Below are positions 46,001 through 56,876 of a stretch of 64,000 bases of DNA, piece after piece. The position numbers and the translations under genes were made by a program. The stretch is from Hygrophila difformis (lineage: Eukaryota > Streptophyta > Magnoliopsida > Lamiales > Acanthaceae): positions 61,073,541 to 61,137,540 of the forward strand of contig JAOANR010000004.1 in the NCBI GenBank assembly GCA_030278955.1, given 5' to 3'. The notes under the pieces are model-generated. The model was given only the letters and a program-made list of their open reading frames with translations. It was not told the DNA's origin and ran no database searches. Each line of letters opens with the position of its first letter. Position 1 is the stretch's first letter.

Positions 46001-49000
46001 TGCAGCTTGCTCACTTGAAAGCTTGCGTATCAAAGCAATTCTGTGCCATCGGGTTTGTTTTGCAATTTGCTCCTCTGGAACATTGAATTTAAGAAGAAGC
46101 TACATATGAAAACACAGAACGCAGTGAACACATAAGAAGAAGGAATGCCCTCAGATGGTACTTGCATTTCATAAAAATGAATTAAGGGGTCCATTTAGGC
46201 ATTTCAAGTGTTCTCCCATATGTATATAGTTAATAGTTCCATACAAATTAGTAGTAATGTTAAAATGTTGATTATAAGAATATTGAAGAGGATTCCCTAT
46301 TTCTTACGTAAAAAGGAAAAACTTTACAGATATATACACTCCCAAAATGGGCCCAAATGGGCCAGCCCAAATACCCTATAAATACACAACATATCATAAT
46401 TCTAACAAATATATTTGTATTTGTCGTGGTTGGGAGTGCAATTTGCTGCTCTAGAAGGAACACACTGGTTAGAAGGTTTCAATTACGTCTTCACCGCAAA
46501 ATTAAACAAGCCTCTCACTTTCACATGGATATTTATCACCATGGCCAATATAATTCATCATGAAATGCCCACATTACAGCATTATGATAGCCGTTGTAAT
46601 GTCTTTCCATCAAGCACATTCAGTGCTAAATTCCATTATGCAGGAAAGATGGGCTACATTATTGAACAATAAGAATGTGCAAGTTCCTCAGTCTAAGAAC
46701 AAACAACTTTCTAATAAAATCAACACACCTCTCTTGCAGCCTCCTATGCTCAATCTGCGGAGATCTGCATCAGTCCCAGTTACTGTTGTCCCTTTACTAA
46801 TTACAGTTTTTCTTTTTCACAATTGAGTTTGAGATAGGAGCCTTGGGAGTTGCACGAACATAACTGAAACCAAGGCCCCTTCCTGAAGGGTCACCAACAC
46901 CCGTAATTTCAAGACGTTCAATATTGTCTCTGTCCTGCACATAGAAACGGTGGAACTATTATCCAATGATTGATCCCAAAAGGACCTAAACTAGAAATAT
47001 TCCAGCAATGCATGGCAAATCAACAAACATAAGCTGCTGTTTTCCTCACAAATAGTATATTGCTTAGTTATACAATGTTTGGCTAAGAAGGCTGTCAAGT
47101 GTCAATCATGAGATGAGGAGCATGAATCTTATTGGAGAAGATGAGTAACATAAGAAGAAGCATAAGTCAACCCACAGCAAATTGAGCAGCAGTAAAAGCG
47201 ACCTAAGCAGTGACCATAAGCAGTGTATACATCCATAAACTCATCTGACTATATAGAAATCATTATATCATTATATATAGCAATATTTGATTAAATTTGA
47301 ATCAGCCTCAATTACAGAAGAACAGAAAAACGGATCACCAAAGGGATCCCATATGAAATAAACTCCAAAAACTTATGTTGTCAATTTTTATCTACCTAGA
47401 CAGTTGTTTATTCTTTTTTTTTTAATCAAATGTCAGAATTGTAGGGAAGCATTATGTTTTATTATCAATTATTGATTTTAAAATGGAACACACATTTATT
47501 GACAACTTGAAAACAGTCAATATCATGTAGCATACATATATCAGTGCAACAAAAAACATATATGTTTCGGGTCATATATAATTTCATTTTCTGTCTCTAA
47601 CTAATATAAATTATTCTACTCCTCGTACAAAAACTGTGGGTGTATTGGGAAAAGAAATAAGGGACATGGTTATAATGAATTAAGGGACTGAGAATTGCCC
47701 ATTTAATTTAGTTTACAATACATTCCCAAGGAATATTCTTATCCTTTTAGAACTTAGAAAATATGAAGTAGAACATAAAGACCAGACACCAGACACTATC
47801 AGACTACAATTGAAGTTCTTCCTTGGAGAATACCGACAATTGAAGTTAAACAATCAATTAATAACCATGTGAATGATAAGAATAAGCAAGAAATAACATA
47901 TGACGTCTTAACATCAAAATTTCAACAGTGCACAAGGCTTCATTAGGTGACCTAAGCACATAAGCAGTACAGGTAGACAAAATCATGGAGATATTCCTTG
48001 CCTGATTTGTGCATGAAACAAAATTACTACTCAAGTTCCACGGTGTTATTTGCAGCTCTCTCTCAAGATGTGATGCAGCGGCTAAAGTAATTGCTTCATC
48101 TGGAAGCTGATTCATTGCAGATGAAAGTCCTGTAGGTTGAGTCAGCCTAGTAACTCCCAATCGCTTGAGCCTATAAAGGCCAGCTTGCATGCTTTCATAG
48201 GCACACACCTATGCCACACATGAGAAAAAGGAATAAGAGGAGAAAACCTTTTGGATTATAAATCTTAGTGTAAAAACTCATTAGTACTTCAACTTATATA
48301 CGTGCCCCAAATCCTAATAGCATTCGTCCAATTAGCAAAAACCACGATCCATAAAGCACACTAAATGGTGTTAAACAAGGGACAGTAACTTCCAACTCAA
48401 AACTAATTGGCCATGAGTGAATTCACCTCTGTGGCTCTGTCCCATATAAATAAATAAATAAATGTATTCCCACCATTAACTCGATGTGAAATCTCAACAC
48501 ACACAACCTCGTGATAATATTTATCTTGATATCGAATCTCACATTCAGAATCAACAACATACCCACATGGTATCCATGATACCATATAAAACCAAGTGCA
48601 AGAGTTGGAAAATCAAAATGAATTGGCAGTGAGTGGATTGATCCTTGTCCCATGTAACCGAGGATTCCACCATTCACTCGACATGGGATCTCAACAATTA
48701 GTATATGTTTTTTGGATAGTCCAAATGAAGTCATCTAGATAAATATTTTTAGTGTCCAAAAGACAAAACAGATATGGCAAACAATTGTAAAAGGTAAACC
48801 ATGTGGCACAGCAAAGTATCTGCCATTTTCATGGGAAAGCAGTTTCCAAGGATGGTGCATCATGCATATTTATTATAGTAATACACTAATAAATTGCATG
48901 ACATAATCAAAATAAAAATTAAGGGAATGAGGAACTTGGCCCAGTGGTTATGTCCCTTGACTTCCAAACACGGGTTAGCATTATTTTTATACATAAAATA

Positions 49001-52000
49001 ATAGTACTATGCACCATAATGCACTATGATACATTGTTCCAAACATGCTGTTATGACAACACACTAATAGACAGTAATAGATATCATCTTCCTTTGACAC
49101 ACTAAAATAAGAAATCATTAACTGCACAATGTTTGAAAGATATTCCAACTGCATCTTAACAAATCCAAATGCAAAATGCAGATTATGCAAAGACTCACAT
49201 TTTTCAGGAGTAACCATCCGTCTTAGTTCTTCCTCCGAAGGAATGCGAAAGTTGCGCTTCATAAAACCCAAACAAAATGCCCATTTGGTCCTCTCTGTAG
49301 ATGAAAGAAAAAAGGTTACAAAATATAAACACCATCAAAGATGCATTTTCCCATTTTTGCTTGCCGAAACATTCCTTTTTACCAACTTGAATTTTTCTTT
49401 TATTTACTCAATTCTTATCGAACCACTTCTTATTGAATAAGTGATAAGAAGTTTTTAAGTTCCTATCAAACAGGGCCTTGGTATTCTTGTAAATCCAATT
49501 GGCAAGCATCACCTTGCTGCCAGGGAAGTTACTAGTACGATGGAATACCTGTAAATCAGCACAACTTTTCATCCTTCCGAAGAAATGCCTCGGACAGACT
49601 AGGAAATTGTGGAGTACAACTCATCCGCACGAATAGAAGGACGCAATCCACGTTTTTTTTCAGCGGCACGAAACTCACGATACATGTATACCAAAAGCCT
49701 GTTCATGATATAGAATTGAACACCTTTGGAACCAGGGGACATTACCTCTATGTGAGGCTCCTATGGACCACATGAGAGAAGAAATTATTGACAGGTACCA
49801 CAACAATCCTCCAGATAACACAATTAAGAAAGATGGCAAATCATAGTTAACTACAAAAATTAGCAGATATTCTTTCCAAGCCAATTTGAATAACACGTGT
49901 TTAGTACAAAGGGTGATTGAAAACATAAACTCTATAAATAAAATAAAAACACAAAGTAGGATGTCAGAGAAGAGAGTTAACAAATTGTAAGAAAAGAAGA
50001 ATAAATATTTTATTGTCCCTACTGTAGTAATTAAAATGGATGTGGATTAGTTTTTGTAGTTCCTAGCAGCGTTAATTACAATTCCTAGCAGTGAGATTTT
50101 TAAGAAAGACACCACAATGAAGCATGTTTGAAATGTTACTGTATGCGTCTTGAGTTTGGGAATATAGATTCAATTTATAACATGCGACCTATGTATTAAA
50201 GGTGATTTTGAAACAATTCTATTAACAGGAAATCCCACAATATAACCGTTGCCACCCAACTGGAGCATAGGAACACACAAGAAAAGTGCATCAATAGTCA
50301 TGAGAAATCCTACAATGCAACCCTAGCCACATACCAACGTGCAGAGGAACACATGAAAGCATGGAGGAAAAAAAAAAAAAAAAAAAAAAAAACAACAAAA
50401 AAACAAAAAAACAAACAATAACACAGAAATCTATTTCTCATTAATTCCAATTTTTCCCAGCAAAGAAACGAGAATGGTTTATAAGAAACAAGATGAACCA
50501 TATAGCCACACATTGTGTGATAAAAAAAGGAGGGAAAGCTCCCACCTCAGACAGATTAAACAAGACTGATGAATACTAAGAAAAAAGTAATCGGCAATAC
50601 CTGTTGTCCAACAACATCAATCCTGTCGATCCGTCTTATGGACAGCTTGCCCTTTGAAGACCTCACTAATAAATAATCAGTTGAAGGCACTTTATGTTGA
50701 AATATGGGAGCTCTGTACATGTTAGTTTCAAGGCTTGATTGGCTGGTCCCAGGCTTAATATCACCAAGGAATGGAGATTTATCTGCAGGATCAAGAACAA
50801 CAATACTCCCCAAACCATTATTTCCATTTCGCAACAAGTTTCCTGTTTGGTCAGCTGGTGCTGATTTTTGGTAGTATGTACAGATTCTTGCACCCATTCC
50901 AGGATTACCAAGAAGTAAAGGTCTTTCTTCACAGTACCTGAAATTTATAATAACAAAATCATAATCTACAAGGTCCAGTTAAATTGTTTCCTAAAAGGGC
51001 AAACCAAATTTGGATAGATATGCTCAAACCAAAACATGCACATATGTACGTCAGTTAAACAACATTACATGATTTGTTGCCACATTCTGGATCAAATCCT
51101 ACCACATATATCAACAAAATAGATCCCTTATGCTTAAATGAGAAATAAAAATAAAAAAATGAAACATGAAAAATGTTCTACACTGTCAATATACAAGTCG
51201 AGAACAGTTTCAAATATTGTTAGTAACTTGACTCACTAATGAAAGGATTAACTAAAAAGCCAAACCAACAAAGAAAACCTTAGAAACTTACTCCATCAAG
51301 AAGACATGTCCATCCTTGACAGAGAGATCAGATTTCTTCTTGAATGCCCCAGGAGGACGAAAGACTTGTTCTCTCCAGGCAGCTTTTGTGCTCGGGGCAA
51401 GCAGATGTATTTTTGTACGAATCAGGTGCAAAACAGAGTTTGTGGGGAACATTTGTTCTGCAAGTGATTTATCATCTTCAAGCTCCCTTCCAGTGTAAAA
51501 TATCTTCACCGGCTCCGATAGTTTAAAATCTACATAAAGTGCAGTATATTTGGTGTCTGGCAATTAAGTAAGACTGTAAGAGTGAAAATAAAACATGACA
51601 TACACTTCTGATCTTTAAAACAGTATTCTATCATAGAGAGCAGACTTTGAGGTATTACTAGCTTTTTGAAGCTTTTAGCCTTCACAGCCGGAGATGGTTT
51701 CTTCTGCATCACATGAAGTTTGCTTCCTTTGCCACCCAGGCTCTTCATGATGATCTTCATTGGTCCTTGTGTGGCTAGTTTCCCTTGCTCCTTAACGGGA
51801 CTTCAATATCATGGGATACCACAATGCTTTTGGCCGAATGAAAATTAGCAACATCCTTGCTGCAAAAAAGAGATTGCTTCACAAATAGAACATACATAAA
51901 GATGTGGAGATTGAATTTTAAAGTTTAAACTACGCAAATAAACTTGTAGGCACAATAGATTAGAAAACCGAAAAGTCTTCCCACATACCCATGGAGAGAA

Positions 52001-54257
52001 ACCCACTCAACCATGAAAAAACAATACCATTTTCGAAACAGTAAACCCACTATCGAGTGAACAACTGATCACTACTTACTATTAGCTGCCTACAAAGAGG
52101 AAAACTGGTTTACTGTGACTTGATTTGAAGAAAAAGGAGGATTCAGAAATGAATTGGATTTATGATCAAAACTAACATGCAATGCATTAAAGTTAAAAGC
52201 ACAAACTCCATGCAGAATGAACATTTAATAAGAGAGGGAAAATGCACACATAAAGGTATTTCATGGGACACCAAGGATCACTAGAAAAGGAATATGGAAA
52301 GTAAGAATTTTCATGTTATTCAGATGAAAAAACTTTAAAACGCATATCCATCATACTGAGCAAATAATATTGGACTCATGGATTAAGATAAACACCAAGC
52401 AAAAGTAAAACTAAATATGTTTGTTCCGTCCTTGCTTAGCTTAGCTTTCATTGTTTGCAAAGGCCTAAAAGATAAAGAGTCCGTACTTGCTTAGCTTAGC
52501 TTTCATTGTTTGCAGCTTAAGAGCAGGTTACTGAGTGCAAAACTTTGAGTCCGTGAACAGTCCGTTTTTTTCGAATGAGACCTCAGCTGCTGGAGGATTT
52601 CCGGCTTGAATAGAATTTGTCGTTAGAGATATTGAATCGCCCTGCTGATTGAATCCATGATTGTGCGGCTCGACTGAATCCCCACTGCTAGGATGTAAAG
52701 CTCTAGCTATAATCATAGCACCCGCATGAAGCTGCAGATGTTTAGCATCCTTCATATCTGTTAGTTCAAAAAGCATCTGCTCATAAAAAAAATCCTGGAG
52801 ATCAAGAATTCTCTTTGGCTTTGTAACAGACTGATGTGGATCCCAAATAATATTATCAAACCAAGACCCATCTACAATATCACTATTTTGTNNNNNNNNN
52901 NNNNNNNNNNNNNNNNNNNNNNNNNNNNNNNNNNNNNNNNNNNNNNNNNNNNNNNNNNNNNNNNNNNNNNNNNNNNNNNNNNNNNNNNNNNNNNNNNNNN
53001 NNNNNNNNNNNNNNNNNNNNNNNNNNNNNNNNNNNNNNNNNNNNNNNNNNNNNNNNNNNNNNNNNNNNNNNNNNNNNNNNNNNNNNNNNNNNNNNNNNNN
53101 NNNNNNNNNNNNNNNNNNNNNNNNNNNNNNNNNNNNNNNNNNNNNNNNNNNNNNNNNNNNNNNNNNNNNNNNNNNNNNNNNNNNNNNNNNNNNNNNNNNN
53201 NNNNNNNNNNNNNNNNNNNNNNNNNNNNNNNNNNNNNNNNNNNNNNNNNNNNNNNNNNNNNNNNNNNNNNNNNNNNNNNNNNNNNNNNNNNNNNNNNNNN
53301 NNNNNNNNNNNNNNNNNNNNNNNNNNNNNNNNNNNNNNNNNNNNNNNNNNNNNNNNNNNNNNNNNNNNNNNNNNNNNNNNNNNNNNNNNNNTGGACTAAG
53401 CCCCAATACCCAAAGACTTCCTAAATATTATCCATAACGATTGATCTGTATCAGATATACTGGTATCGTAAGCCAAAACTACAACATTACCATTATTATT
53501 TATTTTAAATTAAAATTTTGACCGGCTCACTATTTGCTTGTAGTGAAGAACTAAACCCCTTTTCTATAGGATAATGCCTCTGTAAGACGTGTTTCTAATA
53601 CTTGTTCATGTGTCCTCCCATGCCGATTTCGATATTGAAGCATAAGTACGTCAGCTACTACGTTCGTGCCAAATCAGGGTTCAACCCGTTAATAATCCCA
53701 CCTATTTCCTGACGCCCCCTTATCTCCCTACCCCAATAAAAATTTTCTAATGAAATTTCAAAAATAAAAAAATAAAATAAATAAAAAAAAATAAAAAATC
53801 TCCTGCCACAAGCTGAATCACGACATGCTGGCTGGAACTTCTAAAATGCAAACAAGGAACAAAAGCGAAGTATATTAAAAGGCCGGAAGAATTTGACGAG
53901 AGACATCACCTCATCAAGATAATCAACATCAAGATCGCCAGAGTTATCGACATTTCCAAACATGAATCCGAGAAGCCGGTTGCCCCCTTCAGCCTCCTCC
54001 TCCTCCTCCTCCTCTTCATCTTCCTCCTCATCTGACAATTCAAAGATTCCAATTAGTTTTCCAAAAAGAGAACTTCAACCGTCTGACGAGCAAGAACCCC
54101 AAATACAGTAGTAGAAAAGCCCTCGCCCAGGAGCGCATAAGCCAAAAAACCCTAATTGAAACCGGGGTTTAAGAAATTAGCACATACCAACGTTCAAGGC
54201 CCCTTCTCCGGCGCCGGAACCGGCATCTCCACCTTCACCGTCGTCCCATATCGTCAT
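43086..54257 (-). CDS. TAF1: TAF1, largest TFIID subunit (interrupted by gap and indels)
   Basis: TAF1 is the scaffold of TFIID, with acetyltransferase-type and bromodomain modules. Exons seen (high to low): 54188-54257, 53910-54031, [gap], 52487-52891, 51659-51859, 51292-51529, 50601-50937, 49549-49760, 49199-49294, 48002-48208, 46729-46934, 45614-46099, 45181-45377, 44960-45080, 44749-44805, 43679-44675, 43086-43436. Landmarks are the start MTIWDDGEGG, acidic GNRLLGFMFGNVDNSGDLDV, a ubiquitin-like segment (EPVKIFYTGRELEDDKSLAE), the DUF3591/HAT part (SIRRIDRIDVVGQQ, NFRIPSEEELRRMVTPE, RELQITPWNLSSNFVSCTNQ), a zinc knuckle (CGACGQLGHMRTNKNCPKYG) and a C-terminal bromodomain (KPVTKKEAPDYLDIITHPMD). 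Codons for about 350-450 residues after exon 2 fall in the N gap. At least a dozen 1- or 2-base indels, mostly in short homopolymers, break the frame, while splice sites and residues stay conserved. Consensus error is likelier than true decay, but a pseudogene is possible. Confidence 0.9.
48931..48980 (+). mobile_element. possible SINE head fragment in a TAF1 intron
   Basis: CCCAGTGGTTATGTCCCTTG and ACTTCCAAACACGGGTT resemble the tRNA-like head of the SINE at 60931-61081. No body or tail follows. Confidence 0.3.
52430..52516 (-). repeat. duplicated TAF1 exon end
   Basis: The 28-base tail of the 52487-52891 exon (CTTGCTTAGCTTAGCTTTCA and on to TTGTTTGCA on the plus strand) recurs at about 52432-52459, 57 bp away, inside the adjacent intron. 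It may be a real small duplication or an assembly artefact near the gap. Confidence 0.7.
52892..53391. other. assembly gap of 500 N
   Basis: Exactly 500 N, a typical placeholder. The missing TAF1 coding sequence alone should exceed 1 kb, so the true gap is larger than drawn. Confidence 0.99.
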
Positions 54258-54484
54258 GATGTTTCCTCCTCCCGGTATTAATCTTTTACTTTTGTTTTCT
54301 TCTTTCCTTTCCGCTTCGCTATTACTTTCGCTTCTTTCTCCTCCAATTTATAAATTCTGGTTGGGCCTACGCTTCCAAATTTTTATGTGGGCCTCATATC
54401 GTAAATAGGCCTCTTTCTTAAACTCGTGATCTGCTTACCTGACCGATTCTTAGCCCATTAAAAAAGGTAAAATATAATTAAATA

Positions 54485-54739
54485 CTACCTCCGTCTCATC
54501 GTTACGCACCCTTCCGACACGCATGCCGATGCATATTTTTAACGGTTAATAACTTAACTTTTGTACAACGAAAAGTTATAAAAAGTTGATTGTCTAAAAC
54601 TACAAGATTAGACGAATCTAACAAGATCTCATTTGACTATATTTTTTCTTATATAACTATGATAAAAAATTTGAATCAAAGTTAAACAGTGAATAGTGTC
54701 AAAGAGTCAAACATAACAATATTTGTGAGACGGAGGAAG
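54485..54739. mobile_element. Stowaway-like MITE upstream of TAF1
   Basis: Inverted ends CTACCTCCGTCTCA / TGAGACGGAGGAAG (approximate) flanked by TA, about 230 bp upstream of the TAF1 start codon. Confidence 0.7.
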
Positions 54740-55094
54740 TATGAATATTGCTTTTTCTTTTTCTTTTTCTTTCTTTTTCTGAAAAGCCTATACAGACTAG
54801 AAAATTGGCGTTTTTTCTAACTGAAGAAAGCAGCACAAATTATTTTTCCTGTCAATTTATGTGGAGAATATATTTTATCTGGGTATATAATTATGTGATA
54901 TGATATTTGGAATTTACTACTTATATTGCCCCTTTTATTATAATTCATTCTCTTTATAAATTAATTGGCAAATTTATTTTCAGTAATAAAGTTGGTGGGT
55001 CATTTCATTGGTCATGCCATATATATTTACTAGGAAGTGCGATGTACATTGAAACATATTCAACGCAAAGCAAATCATCCTTTATTGAGTTTAC
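54740..55094. other. intergenic DNA
   Basis: CT-rich tract at 54752-54780, otherwise AT-rich. I see no gene. Confidence 0.4.
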
Positions 55095-55209
55095 TATGGG
55101 GATGTTTGGGGAGTCAGCGGATTCACTAGCAGATAGCAGATTCGGAAAGATAATTGTAAGATGATATGCTATTTCAATCCGCTATATGCTCCTAAATCTA
55201 CATACAACC
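55095..55209. mobile_element. short MITE of the GGGATGTTTGG type
   Basis: Starts GGGGATGTTTGGGGAGTCAG and ends CAACCAAACACACCCTA. The core CAGCGGATTCACTAGCAGAT matches the copy at 40878-41000 in reverse. Confidence 0.6.
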
Positions 55210-55658
55210 AAACACACCCTATATCTTTTTGTCAGAAAGTCCATATCCCGCAAGTCCTTGTGTGGTTCATTGGATTTTTTTTTTTTTTTTTTGGGCAAAA
55301 AGAGGGCCAAGGCGTATATTCTTTGGTTTAGTTTGAGTTAACTAATTAAGTAGAATCTCTTTTTAAGTAAAACGCTCTGTGTGTCATATAAAAATAAAAA
55401 TTGTGAATGCAATGAGGAATATGTAAACTTTGAAACAATATGAGCGGAAGCTATAATATAATTTTTTTCACTAGTCCAAAAATATACATAAAACACTCGA
55501 GATAATACTTTGAAACTCAAAATGCATGAGAAACCTTTTATGCACAACAATGCAATTCAAACACATATATGGAAATTACTCCCCAGCATATACATTAATT
55601 GCTTTAAATTCTTCAACAATATTATATATCCACATGTGTGTGGGCATGCACGCAACAT

Positions 55659-56003
55659 TCAAGGTGTAGTAGCCGAAGAACCAATGGAGGGTTCATCGGG
55701 ATGATCCTGGTCCGTACCAGATTCGTCACCAGGTTGTGGGAGAACGGGAAAATGGGGAAGAGAAGGCAGTAATCCTGCAGGAATTTCCGGCAACTCCACA
55801 TTAGGCAATGCAGGAATTAAGTCATGCAGCGCAGGTAAATCTGGTAATTCAGGGACATCAGGCAGCTCGGGTAAAGGAATCTCGGGCAAGTTCAACTCCA
55901 ACAGGCTGCGTGCGTTTGCTAGGATTACACTCCCGCTTGTAGCTGCGAAGGTGATGAGGAGAAATGATAGGACCAATGGCGAGGGACAGTCGTAGTGGGC
56001 CAT
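55659..56003 (-). CDS. small secreted Leu-Pro/Glu-rich protein
   Basis: A single exon of 114 codons. Residues 1 to about 30 form a signal peptide with a hydrophobic core (LVLSFLLITFAATSGSVILA). The mature part is a run of LPE(I/L)P-type repeats (LPEIPLPELPDVPELPDLPA), then an acidic tail (PGDESGTDQDHPDEP). This composition recalls plant cell-wall PELPK/ELP-type proteins, which are poorly characterised; I would not assign a function. The leader is short and preceded by a TATA tract (56121-56137, minus strand). Pro-rich low complexity makes family assignment weak, but the signal peptide and repeat regularity support a real gene. Confidence 0.7.
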   Translation of the reverse strand: MAHYDCPSPLVLSFLLITFAATSGSVILANARSLLELNLPEIPLPELPDVPELPDLPALHDLIPALPNVELPEIPAGLLPSLPHFPVLPQPGDESGTDQDHPDEPSIGSSATTP

Positions 56004-56120
56004 CGTTGGATTGATGGTTTGAGTTGTGGTTTGAAATTGGAACCTGAGTGTTCTGAATTGGGGGATGTCCTTATAGGGGGGAGTTGGTGAGTTTGGTGGG
56101 AATTTAATATATTTAGTGAT

Positions 56121-56137
56121 ATATATATATATGGTAC
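56121..56137 (-). promoter_or_regulatory. TATA-like box of the small secreted protein gene
   Basis: (AT)n tract ATATATATATATAT about 120 bp upstream of the start codon at 56003. It could serve as TATA box, but (TA)n tracts are common in this window. Confidence 0.35.
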
Positions 56138-56876
56138 ATTTTGTTTGTTCAACTTCCAGTATGTCCTTATATTACAAGTTTTTGGATTGTGTGTGCTTCT
56201 TGTTTCTCAGCAAACTTTTACTACTATAATTTGTTCATACGCTTTTTACTGACACCGATCCACTACGTAGTGAAAATTGGTTATGTAATACAGGAACATT
56301 TGTGGTGTTTTTGACTTCTGTATCATTCTGAGCATGAAGAGTAAATATAATTAGCCAAAATATGTACTGCTACTACGCTTGAGAATCTGAAGGTTAGATA
56401 AAAATTCGTAATATGAAAATGTAGCCAGTCTGCAAGCAAAATTATCCTTTAGAATTTAGATGATTTACAGATGATCGTTCATCATTTTATTTTGGTTTTG
56501 TTTAAAGGATGCCATACTTATGTTCATGCTGTGCAAAAAAAAGCTATGCCTCCACACAGAACCAACAGTCCTTACAACCACCATATTACTATGTTATCAG
56601 ACAAGAGAAACTATATTTGCTTGTACCTTTGAGAGAATTTTGTGCGCTAGGATTTTGTAGAGATGAAATTATTACTATACTCATTTGTACTGATGTACAC
56701 ATGACAGTATAGATTCAATGCATTAAATAACAAGGAGTCTTAATGACTTTACACACGATTGCTGTCTCCAACCAGCAACAAAGCTCGATGCAAGAGTTAA
56801 GTAATTGTATTACAAAAGCAACTTTCCAAACATGATATGCAAGAAAGAAACAGCCCATGTGAGAAATAGGCTCACA

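Noticed and set aside
52528..53406. Open frame of 292 codons running through the gap
   Set aside because: Most of it is N. The real part is a TAF1 exon read out of frame after an indel.
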